Source: Pseudomonadales bacterium
Lineage (GTDB): Bacteria > Pseudomonadota > Gammaproteobacteria > Pseudomonadales > Azotimanducaceae
Reading direction: 5' to 3'
Assembly: GCA_012103505.1 (NCBI GenBank)
Contig: WLWP01000001.1
Location: 4,340,001 to 4,404,000 of the forward strand
Length of the DNA stretch: 64,000 nt
Below, piece by piece: positions 30,793 through 40,504 of this stretch (positions are counted from its first letter, which is position 1; every line of letters starts with the position of its first letter). The notes under the pieces are model-generated. The model made no database searches. It was not told the origin of the DNA and saw nothing but the letters and a program-made list of their open reading frames with translations. The position numbers and the translations under genes are program-made.

Positions 30793-31762
30793 CGATATCC
30801 GCGTGAGGATTAAAGGAACGCACAGTGATAATGCCCGTCTCGAACGAGGTTTTGAGACCGTCGTAGCCGAAACTCATAAAGTCTTTTGCGCTTGGGTAGC
30901 CAGTGCTGTTGTCAGCAGCGGTGATCGATACCCCAACTACAACGGGAATATAACCCTCATTGGTGCGAAAAGAGTGCATGTAGAGGCTGTCAAAAATTCG
31001 CTTAAAACTCTGCGAGGTACAGTTCTTTATTGAGTCTTGTAAGGTAATCACGGCGAAGAGGTCCGGTTCCGGTCGGGTGACAAGATTTAATGGTCTGACC
31101 AAGCCCCTGATTTTGGCACTCATCCCAGACATCATTTCATCGACACTGTTTTGCTCAAACTGTCGTTTGATTTCGTCTAGATTGTTGATCCCGACAAGCA
31201 ACAAACAAGCTGTCCCGCCCCGTGTTTCGCTCTGTTTAAGGGTTGCCTGTATACGTTCGAGCGTGAAGCGAAGGTTGCCGAGCCCCGTAACGGGATCGAC
31301 GAGATCTGTCGTTTGCAGATCTTTCACCTTTTTCTGCAGATGAGATTGCGCTTTGATTAATTCGTTCTCGCGTTTGGCGATTTTTGCTGCCGCCAGGACG
31401 CGTGGTAAAAGCTGACTGCGGATATGCGCCTTGTTGAGAAAATCGTCGACCCCTGCAGCGAACGCAGCTTCCAGTGGCTCGAGCTCGTCGCGCGATGTCA
31501 TGATCATTGTGTAGGTATAGTGGTCTTGTCCCGAATCGAGCTTATGGATTTTCTGAGTCAGTTCCAGTCCGTCCATAGACGGCATCAGCCAGTCGGCGAT
31601 CACGAGTTGAACGGGACGTTTCTCGAGAGATCGGAGGGCTTCCTGGGGGTTGTTTGTAAAGCGCACGTTGGTGAAACCGCCACTACGCAGCACCTTTGCA
31701 ATGATGGCGCTGGAAAACTTAGCGTCATCTACGACTAATATTGGAATGTCCAAATCCGGCAT
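30785..31762 (-). CDS. Receiver protein with a degenerate GGDEF domain
   Basis: A 325-residue response regulator. The receiver (about 1-125) has the acidic pair at D12-D13, the phospho-acceptor in IADWLMPSMDG and a Lys in FLNKAHIR. After a coiled-coil linker, DLVDPVTGLGNLRFTLERI marks the start of a GGDEF fold, but the active-site GGDEF sequence is lost (RPEPDLFAVI), so diguanylate cyclase activity is unlikely. It may act as a c-di-GMP or nucleotide sensor, or by protein contact (inference). Confidence 0.8.
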   Translation of the reverse strand: MPDLDIPILVVDDAKFSSAIIAKVLRSGGFTNVRFTNNPQEALRSLEKRPVQLVIADWLMPSMDGLELTQKIHKLDSGQDHYTYTMIMTSRDELEPLEAAFAAGVDDFLNKAHIRSQLLPRVLAAAKIAKRENELIKAQSHLQKKVKDLQTTDLVDPVTGLGNLRFTLERIQATLKQSETRGGTACLLLVGINNLDEIKRQFEQNSVDEMMSGMSAKIRGLVRPLNLVTRPEPDLFAVITLQDSIKNCTSQSFKRIFDSLYMHSFRTNEGYIPVVVGVSITAADNSTGYPSAKDFMSFGYDGLKTSFETGIITVRSFNPHADIDG

Positions 31763-31952
31763 GTATCGTGCTCTTTTTCCGGTCGTAACTGGCTAACCGA
31801 TTTACAACCAACCTTGATAGGCTAGGGGTTCGATCATGTCAAGGACGGCCCGCACAACCTTGCCTGTTGATTTGTGCTAAGCGTTGGTTACCCGATGTCA
31901 GACTGCAGGCTTGATCGACACTAGCGGTAAAAAGACTGCTTAAGGAATATGA

Positions 31953-32435
31953 ATGCCATCATTTGATATCGTTTCAGAGGTTGACCTGCAAGAAGTGCGC
32001 AATGGTGTGGACCAGGCCGTACGAGAGCTGCGCAACCGTTTTGACTTCAAGAATGTTGATGCCGGTTTTGAGCTCGATGATGAGACTATATTGATCCATG
32101 CACCAGAGGATTATCAGATAGCACAGCTTGAGGATATTCTGCGCGACAAACTCGCCGGTCGAGGCATCGACGGAAGGAGTATTGAGCCAGGCACCATTGA
32201 GGGTGTTGGTAAAGTGCGTCGCCAGCGGTACGCGCTTCGCCAAGGCATTGATCGGGATACCGCAAAGAAACTCACGAAGCTCACGAAAGACTCCAAGCGC
32301 AAGGTCCAGTCCCAGGTAAACGGCGAAAAAGTTCGGATCACCGGTAAGAAGCGTGATGACTTACAAGCTATTATGGCGGCGGTTCGCGAGGCAGACTTAG
32401 AGACGCCCTTTCAATTCGACAACTTTCGGGACTAG
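31953..32435 (+). CDS. yajQ: YajQ-family nucleotide-binding protein
   Basis: A 160-residue protein of the YajQ family; members bind cyclic di-GMP in Xanthomonas and other bacteria. It begins MPSFDIVSEVDLQEVRNGVDQ and contains RNRFDFKNVDA and KVQSQVNGEKVRITGKKRDDLQ-type motifs. A clear AAGGAA ribosome site precedes ATG 31953. It is followed by ampG after 57 bases. Confidence 0.95.
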   Translation: MPSFDIVSEVDLQEVRNGVDQAVRELRNRFDFKNVDAGFELDDETILIHAPEDYQIAQLEDILRDKLAGRGIDGRSIEPGTIEGVGKVRRQRYALRQGIDRDTAKKLTKLTKDSKRKVQSQVNGEKVRITGKKRDDLQAIMAAVREADLETPFQFDNFRD

Positions 32436-32492
32436 CCCATCGCTGAGATCGATAACTCTTCCGCGCGGTACCGGCTTCTTCTAGATCGGCGC

Positions 32493-33698
32493 ATGTTGGT
32501 GTGTGTTGGCACCGGACTTGTCTCTGGTATGCCTTTGTACTTGCTCCTACAGTTGGTGCCAGCTTGGTTACGGCTCGAAGGTGTGAGCCTCACAGCAATC
32601 GGCTTCTTTACGCTAGTCACCTACCCCTACACGCTAAAATTCCTCTGGTCACCAATCCTTGAGCGATACAGCCTCCCGTTTCTCGGCAGACGCAGAGGAT
32701 GGATGTTGGTGATGCAGATCTGTTTGGTTGGCTCTATTGCTGCACTCGGCTTAGCATCGCCAGGCGAGAGTTTGGTGCTGATTACAGTTGTTGCGTTAGG
32801 TGTCGCGATATTTAGTGCCACGCAGGACATTGTGCTCGATGCCTATCGTCGCGAAATTCTGGAAACTGATGCTGAGCTTGCGCTCGGTAACACTGTGCAC
32901 GTCCAGGCGTATCGAGTGTCTGGACTTATCCCAGGTAGCCTTGGTCTCATTCTTGTTGATGTGGTTACTTGGCAGGAGAATTTTTTCATCATGGCTGGCT
33001 TCATGTCGGGCGCGATTCTACTGACGCTCCTGATTCGTGAAGCGCCGAAACCTGGCCAAGTGCCAAGCTCAATCGGACAAGCCATCGTCACGCCCTTCAA
33101 AGAGTTTTTTTCACGTCGCACAGTCGGGGGTGCACTTGCCGTTCTAGCGTTCATCTTCCTGTACAAACTAGGTGACAACATGGCAACGGCGCTGTCGACT
33201 GCTTTTTATATCGACATTGGCTTTGAACCCTTAGAAATAGGTGTGATTGCGAAGAACGCAGCGCTTTGGCCCTCCATCATTGGCGGTATTCTTGGTGCTC
33301 TGATTATTGTGAAGATTGGCATCAATAAGGCGTTATGGGCGTTCGGGGTTGTTCAAGTGCTAACGATTCTTGGGTTTGTCTGGTTGTCCGAATCGGGCAC
33401 CGACACCGTAGTGCTTGCGATTGTGATCAGTGCCGAGTACCTGGGTGTTGGGTTGGGTACCGCGGCTTCGGTTGCGTTCATTGCACGCGAGACGTCGAGA
33501 CTTGCAGTAGCCACCCAATTTGCATTGTTCACTGCGTTGGCATCACTACCGAGAGTGTTGGCTTCGAGTACATCGGGTTGGATCGTCGATAGCATTGGCT
33601 GGACGGAATTTTTCTACCTGAGCGCGATACTTGCGCTACCCGGCATGGTTTTGTTGTATTGGGTCGCTCCCTGGAACGCGAGTTACGGACCTGATTAA
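32493..33698 (+). CDS. ampG: AmpG-like muropeptide permease (MFS)
   Basis: Major-facilitator permease that imports anhydro-muropeptides for recycling. It has about 401 residues and about 12 membrane segments. Motifs: FFTLVTYPYTLKFLWSP, FLGRRRGWMLVMQ and FSATQDIVLDAYRREIL. The ATG at 32493 sits where relatives already have RRMLV a dozen or more residues into the protein. The frame is open back to the yajQ stop without ATG, GTG or TTG, so about 18 N-terminal residues may start at a rare codon such as ATC 32439. Confidence 0.88.
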   Translation: MLVCVGTGLVSGMPLYLLLQLVPAWLRLEGVSLTAIGFFTLVTYPYTLKFLWSPILERYSLPFLGRRRGWMLVMQICLVGSIAALGLASPGESLVLITVVALGVAIFSATQDIVLDAYRREILETDAELALGNTVHVQAYRVSGLIPGSLGLILVDVVTWQENFFIMAGFMSGAILLTLLIREAPKPGQVPSSIGQAIVTPFKEFFSRRTVGGALAVLAFIFLYKLGDNMATALSTAFYIDIGFEPLEIGVIAKNAALWPSIIGGILGALIIVKIGINKALWAFGVVQVLTILGFVWLSESGTDTVVLAIVISAEYLGVGLGTAASVAFIARETSRLAVATQFALFTALASLPRVLASSTSGWIVDSIGWTEFFYLSAILALPGMVLLYWVAPWNASYGPD

Positions 33699-34504
33699 TT
33701 TGGCGCTAGCAGGGAGTTGATGACGTTTCCGGGTGCCGCATCCAGCGACCACGTGAAGTCGCCTTGTTCTAACATTTGATTGGAAGCCTGGAGTGTGGCG
33801 CCAAGAGCACGATTGGCTAGAGCACTACCGAGGCTAATTCGACGAACACCAAGCTCATCGTACTCACTAAAGTTAAGGTCTGGCATAAACGCGAACAACA
33901 CATTGATCGGTTTGGTCACACTTGTGATGACGGTTTGGATTTGTTCAGTGCTTGATAGTCCAGGGGCGTACAGGACATCAGCACCAGCAGCTTCGTAGGC
34001 TTGGAGTCTTCTTATCGCCTCGTCTAGATCACCGGTCCGTCTGAGCAGGACTTCTGCGCGGGCAGTCAGCGTGAAGGCATAATCAAGCGAGGCTGCGGCT
34101 GCCACGCACGCTGCAATTCGATCGGCGGCATGGTTGATCTCATATATTTCTGTGCGAGACCAGTCTTCAATTGACGCGCCAACCACGCCAGCCTCTGCAG
34201 CGCGCAGTAGATTTTCGGCACATCCCTCCGGTGAGTCGGCGAAGCCATGCTCAAAGTCGGCGCTGACTGGCGCATCAGTTGCTGCACATACTTGGGCTAG
34301 GTGTATGAGCTTTTCTTCCAATGTGACTGCACTGTCGAGTTTGCCAATCGCTTGAGCGAAGCCTGCGCTGGTTGAGGCAAGTGCCTGAAACCCCAAGCGC
34401 TCTAAGATCCTTGCTGAGCCAACATCCCAAAAGTTAGGCAGGATAAATGTCCCCTGCTCATGCAGTTTGCGCAGTTGCTGTGCTTTTTCCGTTTGCGTTG
34501 TCAT
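33695..34504 (-). CDS. Isocitrate lyase / PEP mutase-family enzyme
   Basis: A TIM-barrel enzyme of the ICL/PEPM superfamily, about 269 residues from ATG 34504 (the track adds five residues). It shows FILPNFWDVGSARILERLGFQALASTSAG, VSADFEHGF (metal-binding acidic pair) and GASIEDWS. Family members cleave or rearrange C-C or C-P bonds in oxyacids; the exact substrate cannot be told from sequence. Its end overlaps the convergent ampG stop by four bases. Confidence 0.82.
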   Translation of the reverse strand: MTTQTEKAQQLRKLHEQGTFILPNFWDVGSARILERLGFQALASTSAGFAQAIGKLDSAVTLEEKLIHLAQVCAATDAPVSADFEHGFADSPEGCAENLLRAAEAGVVGASIEDWSRTEIYEINHAADRIAACVAAAASLDYAFTLTARAEVLLRRTGDLDEAIRRLQAYEAAGADVLYAPGLSSTEQIQTVITSVTKPINVLFAFMPDLNFSEYDELGVRRISLGSALANRALGATLQASNQMLEQGDFTWSLDAAPGNVINSLLAPN

Positions 34505-34869
34505 GCATCGGTCTCCCATCGGTGAGCTTTGGCAATTCGATCGCCTATGAAAATAACATCTTCAGATTCCAAAAAACGCTTTTGGCGTGCCTTGCCTCCG
34601 CCTTGAAGAGAGATCTTGAGTGAGCCGTTCACGACACGATACCAAGGTAGCTTGCTACCTTTTGGCAAGTTCCTGAGAGTTGCCCCGACGAATCGAGCGT
34701 GGCTCGGATAGCCAATCAACGTGGCGATTTGACCATAGCTTGCCACCTTTCCTTTGGGAATCATTGAGATGACCTGCCAAATTTGTTGTCTCAGTTCATC
34801 GCTTCGACCTTGATTTGTCGATACACAAGCCCCAGATTGTTGGGAGAGTCTCTTAACCTGGCGCTGCAT
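34501..34869 (-). CDS. Alkyltransferase-like (ATL) DNA-binding protein
   Basis: MGMT-like DNA-binding domain without the repair cysteine: the usual PCHRV is PWYRVVNGSLKIS, as in Atl1/YbaZ proteins that flag O6-alkylguanine for nucleotide-excision repair. DELRQQIWQVISMIPKGKVASYGQIA and ARFVGATLRNLP are typical. ATG 34869 (122 aa) is my choice; the track start at 34923 would run into the divergent fxsA gene. Its start codon overlaps that of fxsA in GCATGC. Confidence 0.85.
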   Translation of the reverse strand: MQRQVKRLSQQSGACVSTNQGRSDELRQQIWQVISMIPKGKVASYGQIATLIGYPSHARFVGATLRNLPKGSKLPWYRVVNGSLKISLQGGGKARQKRFLESEDVIFIGDRIAKAHRWETDA

Positions 34870-35347
34870 GCCCTTAGTATTAATTTTCTTCTTAACGCCC
34901 ATTCTTGAAATGTACCTACTCATAGAGGTCGCTGGCTACATTAATACGTTGCCAACGATCTTTTTGGTGATGTTAACGGCTGTCATTGGCGTGGCGCTGC
35001 TTAAACACCAGGGTCTTGCAACCCTAACTCGAGGAGTAGGTCGCTTGAATCGGGGCGAGATCCCCGCGACAGAAATGGCAGAAGGCATCTTACTCGGGAT
35101 CGCTGGTGCGCTCCTAATAACGCCCGGATTTGTCACAGATGGCGTTGGATTCTTACTTTTGTTTCCACCCAGTCGTGCGCTCATTGCTAAGCAGCTTCTT
35201 GCGCGTGTGCAGCTATCAGGCGCCAGTAGCGCGCATTTTTCCGCAAGCGCTAGCGGTTCTCAAGGACCGTCTCCTAGCGTGAATCCGGACTCACCTGAGG
35301 GCAACAAACCCATCACTATCGAAGGGGATTTCGAAAAACACCCCTAA
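34868..35347 (+). CDS. fxsA: FxsA-family membrane protein
   Basis: A 159-residue inner-membrane protein. The N-terminus PLVLIFFLTPILEMYLLIEV, then LVMLTAVIGVALLKHQG, EMAEGILLGIAGALLITPGFVTDGVGFLLLFPPSR, are FxsA hallmarks; E. coli FxsA reduces phage T7 exclusion by F plasmids. The C-terminus is a Ser/Pro-rich cytoplasmic tail. FxsA genes commonly precede groES, as here. Confidence 0.93.
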   Translation: MPLVLIFFLTPILEMYLLIEVAGYINTLPTIFLVMLTAVIGVALLKHQGLATLTRGVGRLNRGEIPATEMAEGILLGIAGALLITPGFVTDGVGFLLLFPPSRALIAKQLLARVQLSGASSAHFSASASGSQGPSPSVNPDSPEGNKPITIEGDFEKHP

Positions 35348-35363
35348 AAAAGTCAATTTGGGT

Positions 35364-35390
35364 ATTGAAACCTAAATTTTCGCCCATATG
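35364..35390 (+). promoter_or_regulatory. Sigma-32-like heat-shock promoter of groESL
   Basis: ATTGAAA is followed, 12 bases later, by CCCATATG, close to the sigma-32 pattern CTTGAAA and CCCCATnT. It lies about 110 bp upstream of groES and just ahead of the CIRCE element, so the CIRCE would be transcribed near the 5' end of the mRNA. Confidence 0.65.
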
Positions 35391-35404
35391 ATACGTGCCT
35401 CGAT

Positions 35405-35431
35405 TTAGCACTCTCGGTAAGCGAGTGCTAA
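35405..35431 (+). promoter_or_regulatory. CIRCE operator (HrcA binding site)
   Basis: TTAGCACTC-N9-GAGTGCTAA is a perfect match to the CIRCE consensus. HrcA repressor binds it in the absence of heat shock. hrcA itself is not in the window. Confidence 0.95.
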
Positions 35432-35492
35432 TTGGACAACTGGAGCGGCATTTCGCTGTTCCTGTTTTTGATCATTTGGGAGATACAAATAA

Positions 35493-35783
35493 ATGAACAT
35501 TCGACCCCTACACGATCGTGTTGTCGTGCGTCGGTTGGAAGAGGAGACCACCAGTGCTGGTGGGATTGTTCTGCCTGATTCCGCCACCGAAAAGCCATCA
35601 CAAGGCGAAATCGTTGCGGCAGGTAACGGCAAAGTGACTGACAGTGGCGATGTACGTGCGCTTGACGTCAAAGTCGGTGACAAGATCGTCTTCGGACAGT
35701 ACGCAGGTAGCACAGTAAAAATCGACGGTGAAGAGCTGTTAATTCTGAACGAAAGCGAAATTTTTGGTGTGCTGGAAGGCTAA
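35493..35783 (+). CDS. groES: GroES, co-chaperonin
   Basis: Heptameric lid of the GroEL folding chamber. It has 96 residues. [35 protein letters not shown] contains the mobile loop, and [24 protein letters not shown] is typical. It is preceded by GGGAG at a good distance and lies 34 bases upstream of groEL. Confidence 0.98.
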   Translation: MNIRPLHDRVVVRRLEEETTSAGGIVLPDSATEKPSQGEIVAAGNGKVTDSGDVRALDVKVGDKIVFGQYAGSTVKIDGEELLILNESEIFGVLEG

Positions 35784-35814
35784 GCCTTCTAGGACAAACT
35801 AATTGAGGAAATAA

Positions 35815-37464
<1,650 letters not shown>

Positions 37465-37486
37465 GCATCATTCGCCAATTGCGATT

Positions 37487-37513
37487 AAAAGCCCGGCACT
37501 GCCGGGCTTTTTT
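37487..37513 (+). terminator. Rho-independent terminator after groEL
   Basis: AAAAGCCCGGC and GCCGGGCTTTT form a stem with a 3-nt loop that runs into a T-tract, 22 bases after the groEL stop. It is also positioned to end transcription of the convergent pilin gene on the other strand. Confidence 0.94.
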
Positions 37514-37519
37514 GTGGGC

Positions 37520-38086
37520 TTACTTTATGACGCTAACGATTCCATTTTGTGGATCGTAGGCAATTTTGTAGGTTGGCTTTTCGCGGTACGTGTATTCGCA
37601 CAAGTTGGCAGAAGCCGCCGTCACTAAAAAGTCCCCTTTGGGAACTGAAAAATAGAAGCGGGTTGTGCCGCCGCTTTTAGTACCTAGTCCGGTTTGATCA
37701 AGCGTGGGGCTATGATTGAGGAGGCCGTTCCAGATGCGGCCACACATATTGGCGTTGGGCCACGCGGGTCCAAGTCGAGCATTGTGGGCACCCAACGCGT
37801 CGGCGCTTTCAAATGGAAACCCTTGAGCGTTGAAGTTAAAAGTGCCATCGGCATATTCGGTAAGGTTGGCAATTTCGCTCCTGCCGCCGTGCAAGCGCCA
37901 AACGCTGTGCGCAGCTGTGACTGCGGTTTGCAGGGCTCCGCCAGTTGCGTCGACCAGCGCTGAGTGTGCGTGCTCATCGACGGACAGAAAGCGTGGTAAG
38001 GCAACGGCAGCGAGGGCCGCGATTAACAGTATAACGACGATGAGTTCGACAATCGTAAACCCAGATTGGGTATGTGTTGGGTTCAC
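37520..38086 (-). CDS. MSHA-type prepilin (MshB-like)
   Basis: A 188-residue prepilin. Leader MNPTHTQSG, then FTIVELIVVILLIAALAAVALPRFLSV. The next helix, AHSALVDATGGALQTAVTAAHSVWRLHGG, resembles MshB-type mannose-sensitive haemagglutinin minor pilins. Two cysteines lie in NMCGRIWNG and NLCEYTYREK. No other msh gene is nearby, so it stands alone and would be processed by PilD. Confidence 0.78.
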   Translation of the reverse strand: MNPTHTQSGFTIVELIVVILLIAALAAVALPRFLSVDEHAHSALVDATGGALQTAVTAAHSVWRLHGGRSEIANLTEYADGTFNFNAQGFPFESADALGAHNARLGPAWPNANMCGRIWNGLLNHSPTLDQTGLGTKSGGTTRFYFSVPKGDFLVTAASANLCEYTYREKPTYKIAYDPQNGIVSVIK

Positions 38087-38168
38087 ACAACAGCATCCTT
38101 GCTAGCGGTACATTAAGGCTAGCAAGGATTTGTCAGGCTGCGAGGGCAGCCTGCTTTACAGTAGGCAG

Positions 38169-38726
38169 CTAGATCGGTTGGACGAGAAGCGTTAGCACGT
38201 CGGAATAGGTATCTGGCGTTGCGGCAGTCAACGTCGGCCCGTCTATCTCGATGATGACACGCGAGTTAACGCCGCCGGAGCAGTTGTCACTGAGCTGATC
38301 TGCGTTGTTATACGTTGCCGACTGGATGTTGTGGATCAGCGAGTCACCGTTCTGACTGAACGTGTCGTCACGATATTCGACGTAGTAACGAACGTGTTCC
38401 GTCGCTGTGGCGTTGATCATCCGAAACTGTGGACCGCCACTGCCGTTACCGTTACTCGAAGCGGTAACAGTATAAGACCCTGTCGTGGAATAGATGCAGA
38501 TATCGTCGATTTGACGACCTGGTACGCCTAATCCAGCGGCAAAGGAAATGTCTTGCAGATCAGAGATCCGCACGGCGTCGCCCTTGGTCAGTTGCACGTT
38601 CATCGTGCCAGTTGAGGTGGAACCAGCAGTACCTTGGGTCGCTGCGGTAGAAACAAAGGGTGCGGAAATACTTGCGAGCGCAGTTACGCATGCGAGTAGG
38701 GCACCACGTTTTTGAAAATAGTCCAT
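38169..38726 (-). CDS. Secreted beta-rich protein, possibly fimbrial-subunit-like
   Basis: About 185 residues from ATG 38726, which gives a clean signal peptide (FQKRGALLACVTALASISAPFVSTAA). The mature part is rich in Thr, Ser, Gly and Asn with alternating beta pattern, two cysteines (DDICIYS, SDNCSGG) and a C-terminus DTYSDVLTLLVQPI that resembles the last strand of spore-coat-U/Csu-type pilin domains. That similarity is only motif-level. The track start at 38801 would bury the signal peptide. Confidence 0.55.
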   Translation of the reverse strand: MDYFQKRGALLACVTALASISAPFVSTAATQGTAGSTSTGTMNVQLTKGDAVRISDLQDISFAAGLGVPGRQIDDICIYSTTGSYTVTASSNGNGSGGPQFRMINATATEHVRYYVEYRDDTFSQNGDSLIHNIQSATYNNADQLSDNCSGGVNSRVIIEIDGPTLTAATPDTYSDVLTLLVQPI

Positions 38727-38888
38727 GATTTTCTTGTCGTAGTCCTTGACGTAGACCATCGTAGAGAGATTGCAAGTCGGAAACTGTGTGCTAACGCGCA
38801 AAATGAGGTTAGAAGACTGGTCTGTAGCAGTGAGATTGGTCAGTAGCGGTCAAAAAACGCAAGGCTCTGCCTCGCTCATTGGGGTGGT

Positions 38889-38911
38889 TATAGCGTGAGT
38901 GATTCGCTATA
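38889..38911. promoter_or_regulatory. Perfect inverted repeat, candidate operator
   Basis: TATAGCG-N9-CGCTATA is a perfect 7-bp inverted repeat between the secreted-protein gene and the PuuD-like gene, 37 bases upstream of the latter's GTG. Its size and spacing fit a dimeric regulator site; the regulator is unknown. Confidence 0.5.
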
Positions 38912-38948
38912 TTCGCCTGCTAACAAATACAAAAACCGGGGAGTTATT

Positions 38949-39599
38949 GTGGAAGTTCAAGTTATCGATTATCTCGCGAAGTGGGGACACTATTTAGCCG
39001 GGATCACGTGGATCGGATTGCTGTACTACTTCAATTTCGTACAAACGGAATATTTTAAAGAAGCAGACGGTGATGCGCGGGTCGACGCATTTTCCAAGCT
39101 CGTGCCACGCGCCTTGTGGTGGTTCCGTTGGGGAGCAATGCTCACGTTCCTGACTGGTTTAATCATGTTGGGGATACGTGGTGCGTCATCGACGGCTGAC
39201 ATTATCGTCGGTGCGGTTTTAGGCACACTGATGTTTTTGAACGTATGGCTAATCATTTGGCCGAATCAGCGCATCGTCATTGCCTCCAACCAAGCGGTTG
39301 CTGGTGGTGGTGAAGCCGATCCTGCAGCGGCTGGTGCGGCGCCGAAAGCTGGTCTCGCCTCCCGTACGAATACGCTTTTTTCCATCCCAATGCTCTATTT
39401 CATGGGCTCGAGTGCACACCTGTCGAATGGCTCGATCGGCGGAAACTCCACAGCACTGATTATTGCGTTGGTACTGATAGCTGCGCTGCAAGGCAATGCG
39501 ATCTTTGGTAAGCAGGGACCAATCACGACAGTCAAAGGTGTGGTGACATGCGGTTTTGGTCTAACACTAGTTCTTTGGGCAATTCTGGCCTTTATTTAG
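38949..39599 (+). CDS. PuuD-like (urate oxidase N-terminal domain) membrane protein
   Basis: About 216 residues with some six membrane segments. KWGHYLAGITWIGLLYYFNFVQ, LVPRALWWFRWGAMLTFLTGLIML, WLIIWPNQRIVIASNQA and NTLFSIPMLYFMGSSAHL follow the membrane domain of PuuD urate hydroxylase. The cytochrome c domain found in full PuuD is missing, and no purine genes are nearby, so urate activity is doubtful. GTG 38949 has CGGGGAG seven bases upstream; the track start 38895 lacks one. Confidence 0.65.
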   Translation: MEVQVIDYLAKWGHYLAGITWIGLLYYFNFVQTEYFKEADGDARVDAFSKLVPRALWWFRWGAMLTFLTGLIMLGIRGASSTADIIVGAVLGTLMFLNVWLIIWPNQRIVIASNQAVAGGGEADPAAAGAAPKAGLASRTNTLFSIPMLYFMGSSAHLSNGSIGGNSTALIIALVLIAALQGNAIFGKQGPITTVKGVVTCGFGLTLVLWAILAFI

Positions 39600-39661
39600 G
39601 AACTTGTGCGATTAGCTTCTTAGTTTTGATCGATTTTCGGTCATAGTTTTGCGCACCGAAG

Positions 39662-39690
39662 AAAGCTCACTAGAAAGTGGGCTTTTTTTT
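39662..39690 (+). terminator. Rho-independent terminator
   Basis: AAAGCTCAC and GTGGGCTTT pair (one G-T) around a 6-nt loop, followed by a long T-run. It lies about 60 bases after the PuuD-like gene. Confidence 0.9.
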
Positions 39691-39739
39691 GCTGTGCCAA
39701 AACTATACTGCACGCCGATGACTTCACAGAGAAACGACC

Positions 39740-40504
39740 ATGAGTGAACGCCAACAACCTGGATTGTCGACTGAATCGGATACAGCGTACCGCCGCGGCG
39801 GCAAAGCGCCAACAGGCACCGGAGGTCGCGGTAAGCGTCCAAGCAAGAGTGGTGGTGGTACCGCCAAGCTGATCGGATTGAATTTCGTCGTTGTCCTACT
39901 CGTTGCGGGGTTGGTACTGGGCGGATGGTTTATTGCGAACCAACAGCAAATGTTGCAGGCAGAGCAAGCCCGAGTGACCCAAGCCAGCGATCGAATTAAG
40001 AAGCTTGAAGATCGGTTGATCGCTACAGATTCGGCGCTATCTCAAGGTGGCCAGGATACGCAGGAGAAAATTGGTTTTTGGGAGTCGGAGATTCGCAAGC
40101 TGTGGAACGTGTCAAATGAGCGGAATCGGAAGTGGATAAAGGACAACGAGCGTAACGTCGATAAACTCAATAAGACGCTCAATGGCATCGAAGCCAGTAA
40201 TCGGGACCTCAAAGCGTCTGTTGGCCGGCATGAAAGCGCATTCGATAGGCAACAGGCTTTGGTTGATCAACTGACCAGCCTGGAGCTGCAAATGCAGCAG
40301 ATTGTTCGCGGCCAACGAGATTTGGTCGACAAGGTGAATGCGGCAACTCAATCTGTTTCTAGCATGCGTTCCAGCATAGCTGGCAAGGTAGATGACAATT
40401 CTGAAGCGATTCAATCGATGGATGCGTTCCGAGTGGCCATAAACTCACGGCTTGCAGACCTCGAAAGACGACTAAACTCGATACCCGGTGTCGCTGGTCC
40501 CTAA
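39740..40504 (+). CDS. Single-pass membrane coiled-coil protein, function unknown
   Basis: A 254-residue protein I do not recognise as a named family. A basic Gly-rich cytoplasmic tail (YRRGGKAPTGTGGRGKRPSKSGGG) precedes one membrane segment (LIGLNFVVVLLVAGLVLGGWFI, about residues 44-66). The rest is almost entirely coiled coil (about 67-245) rich in Gln, Asp and Arg, probably periplasmic. It is a single gene between a terminator and the HD-GYP gene. Confidence 0.75.
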   Translation: MSERQQPGLSTESDTAYRRGGKAPTGTGGRGKRPSKSGGGTAKLIGLNFVVVLLVAGLVLGGWFIANQQQMLQAEQARVTQASDRIKKLEDRLIATDSALSQGGQDTQEKIGFWESEIRKLWNVSNERNRKWIKDNERNVDKLNKTLNGIEASNRDLKASVGRHESAFDRQQALVDQLTSLELQMQQIVRGQRDLVDKVNAATQSVSSMRSSIAGKVDDNSEAIQSMDAFRVAINSRLADLERRLNSIPGVAGP

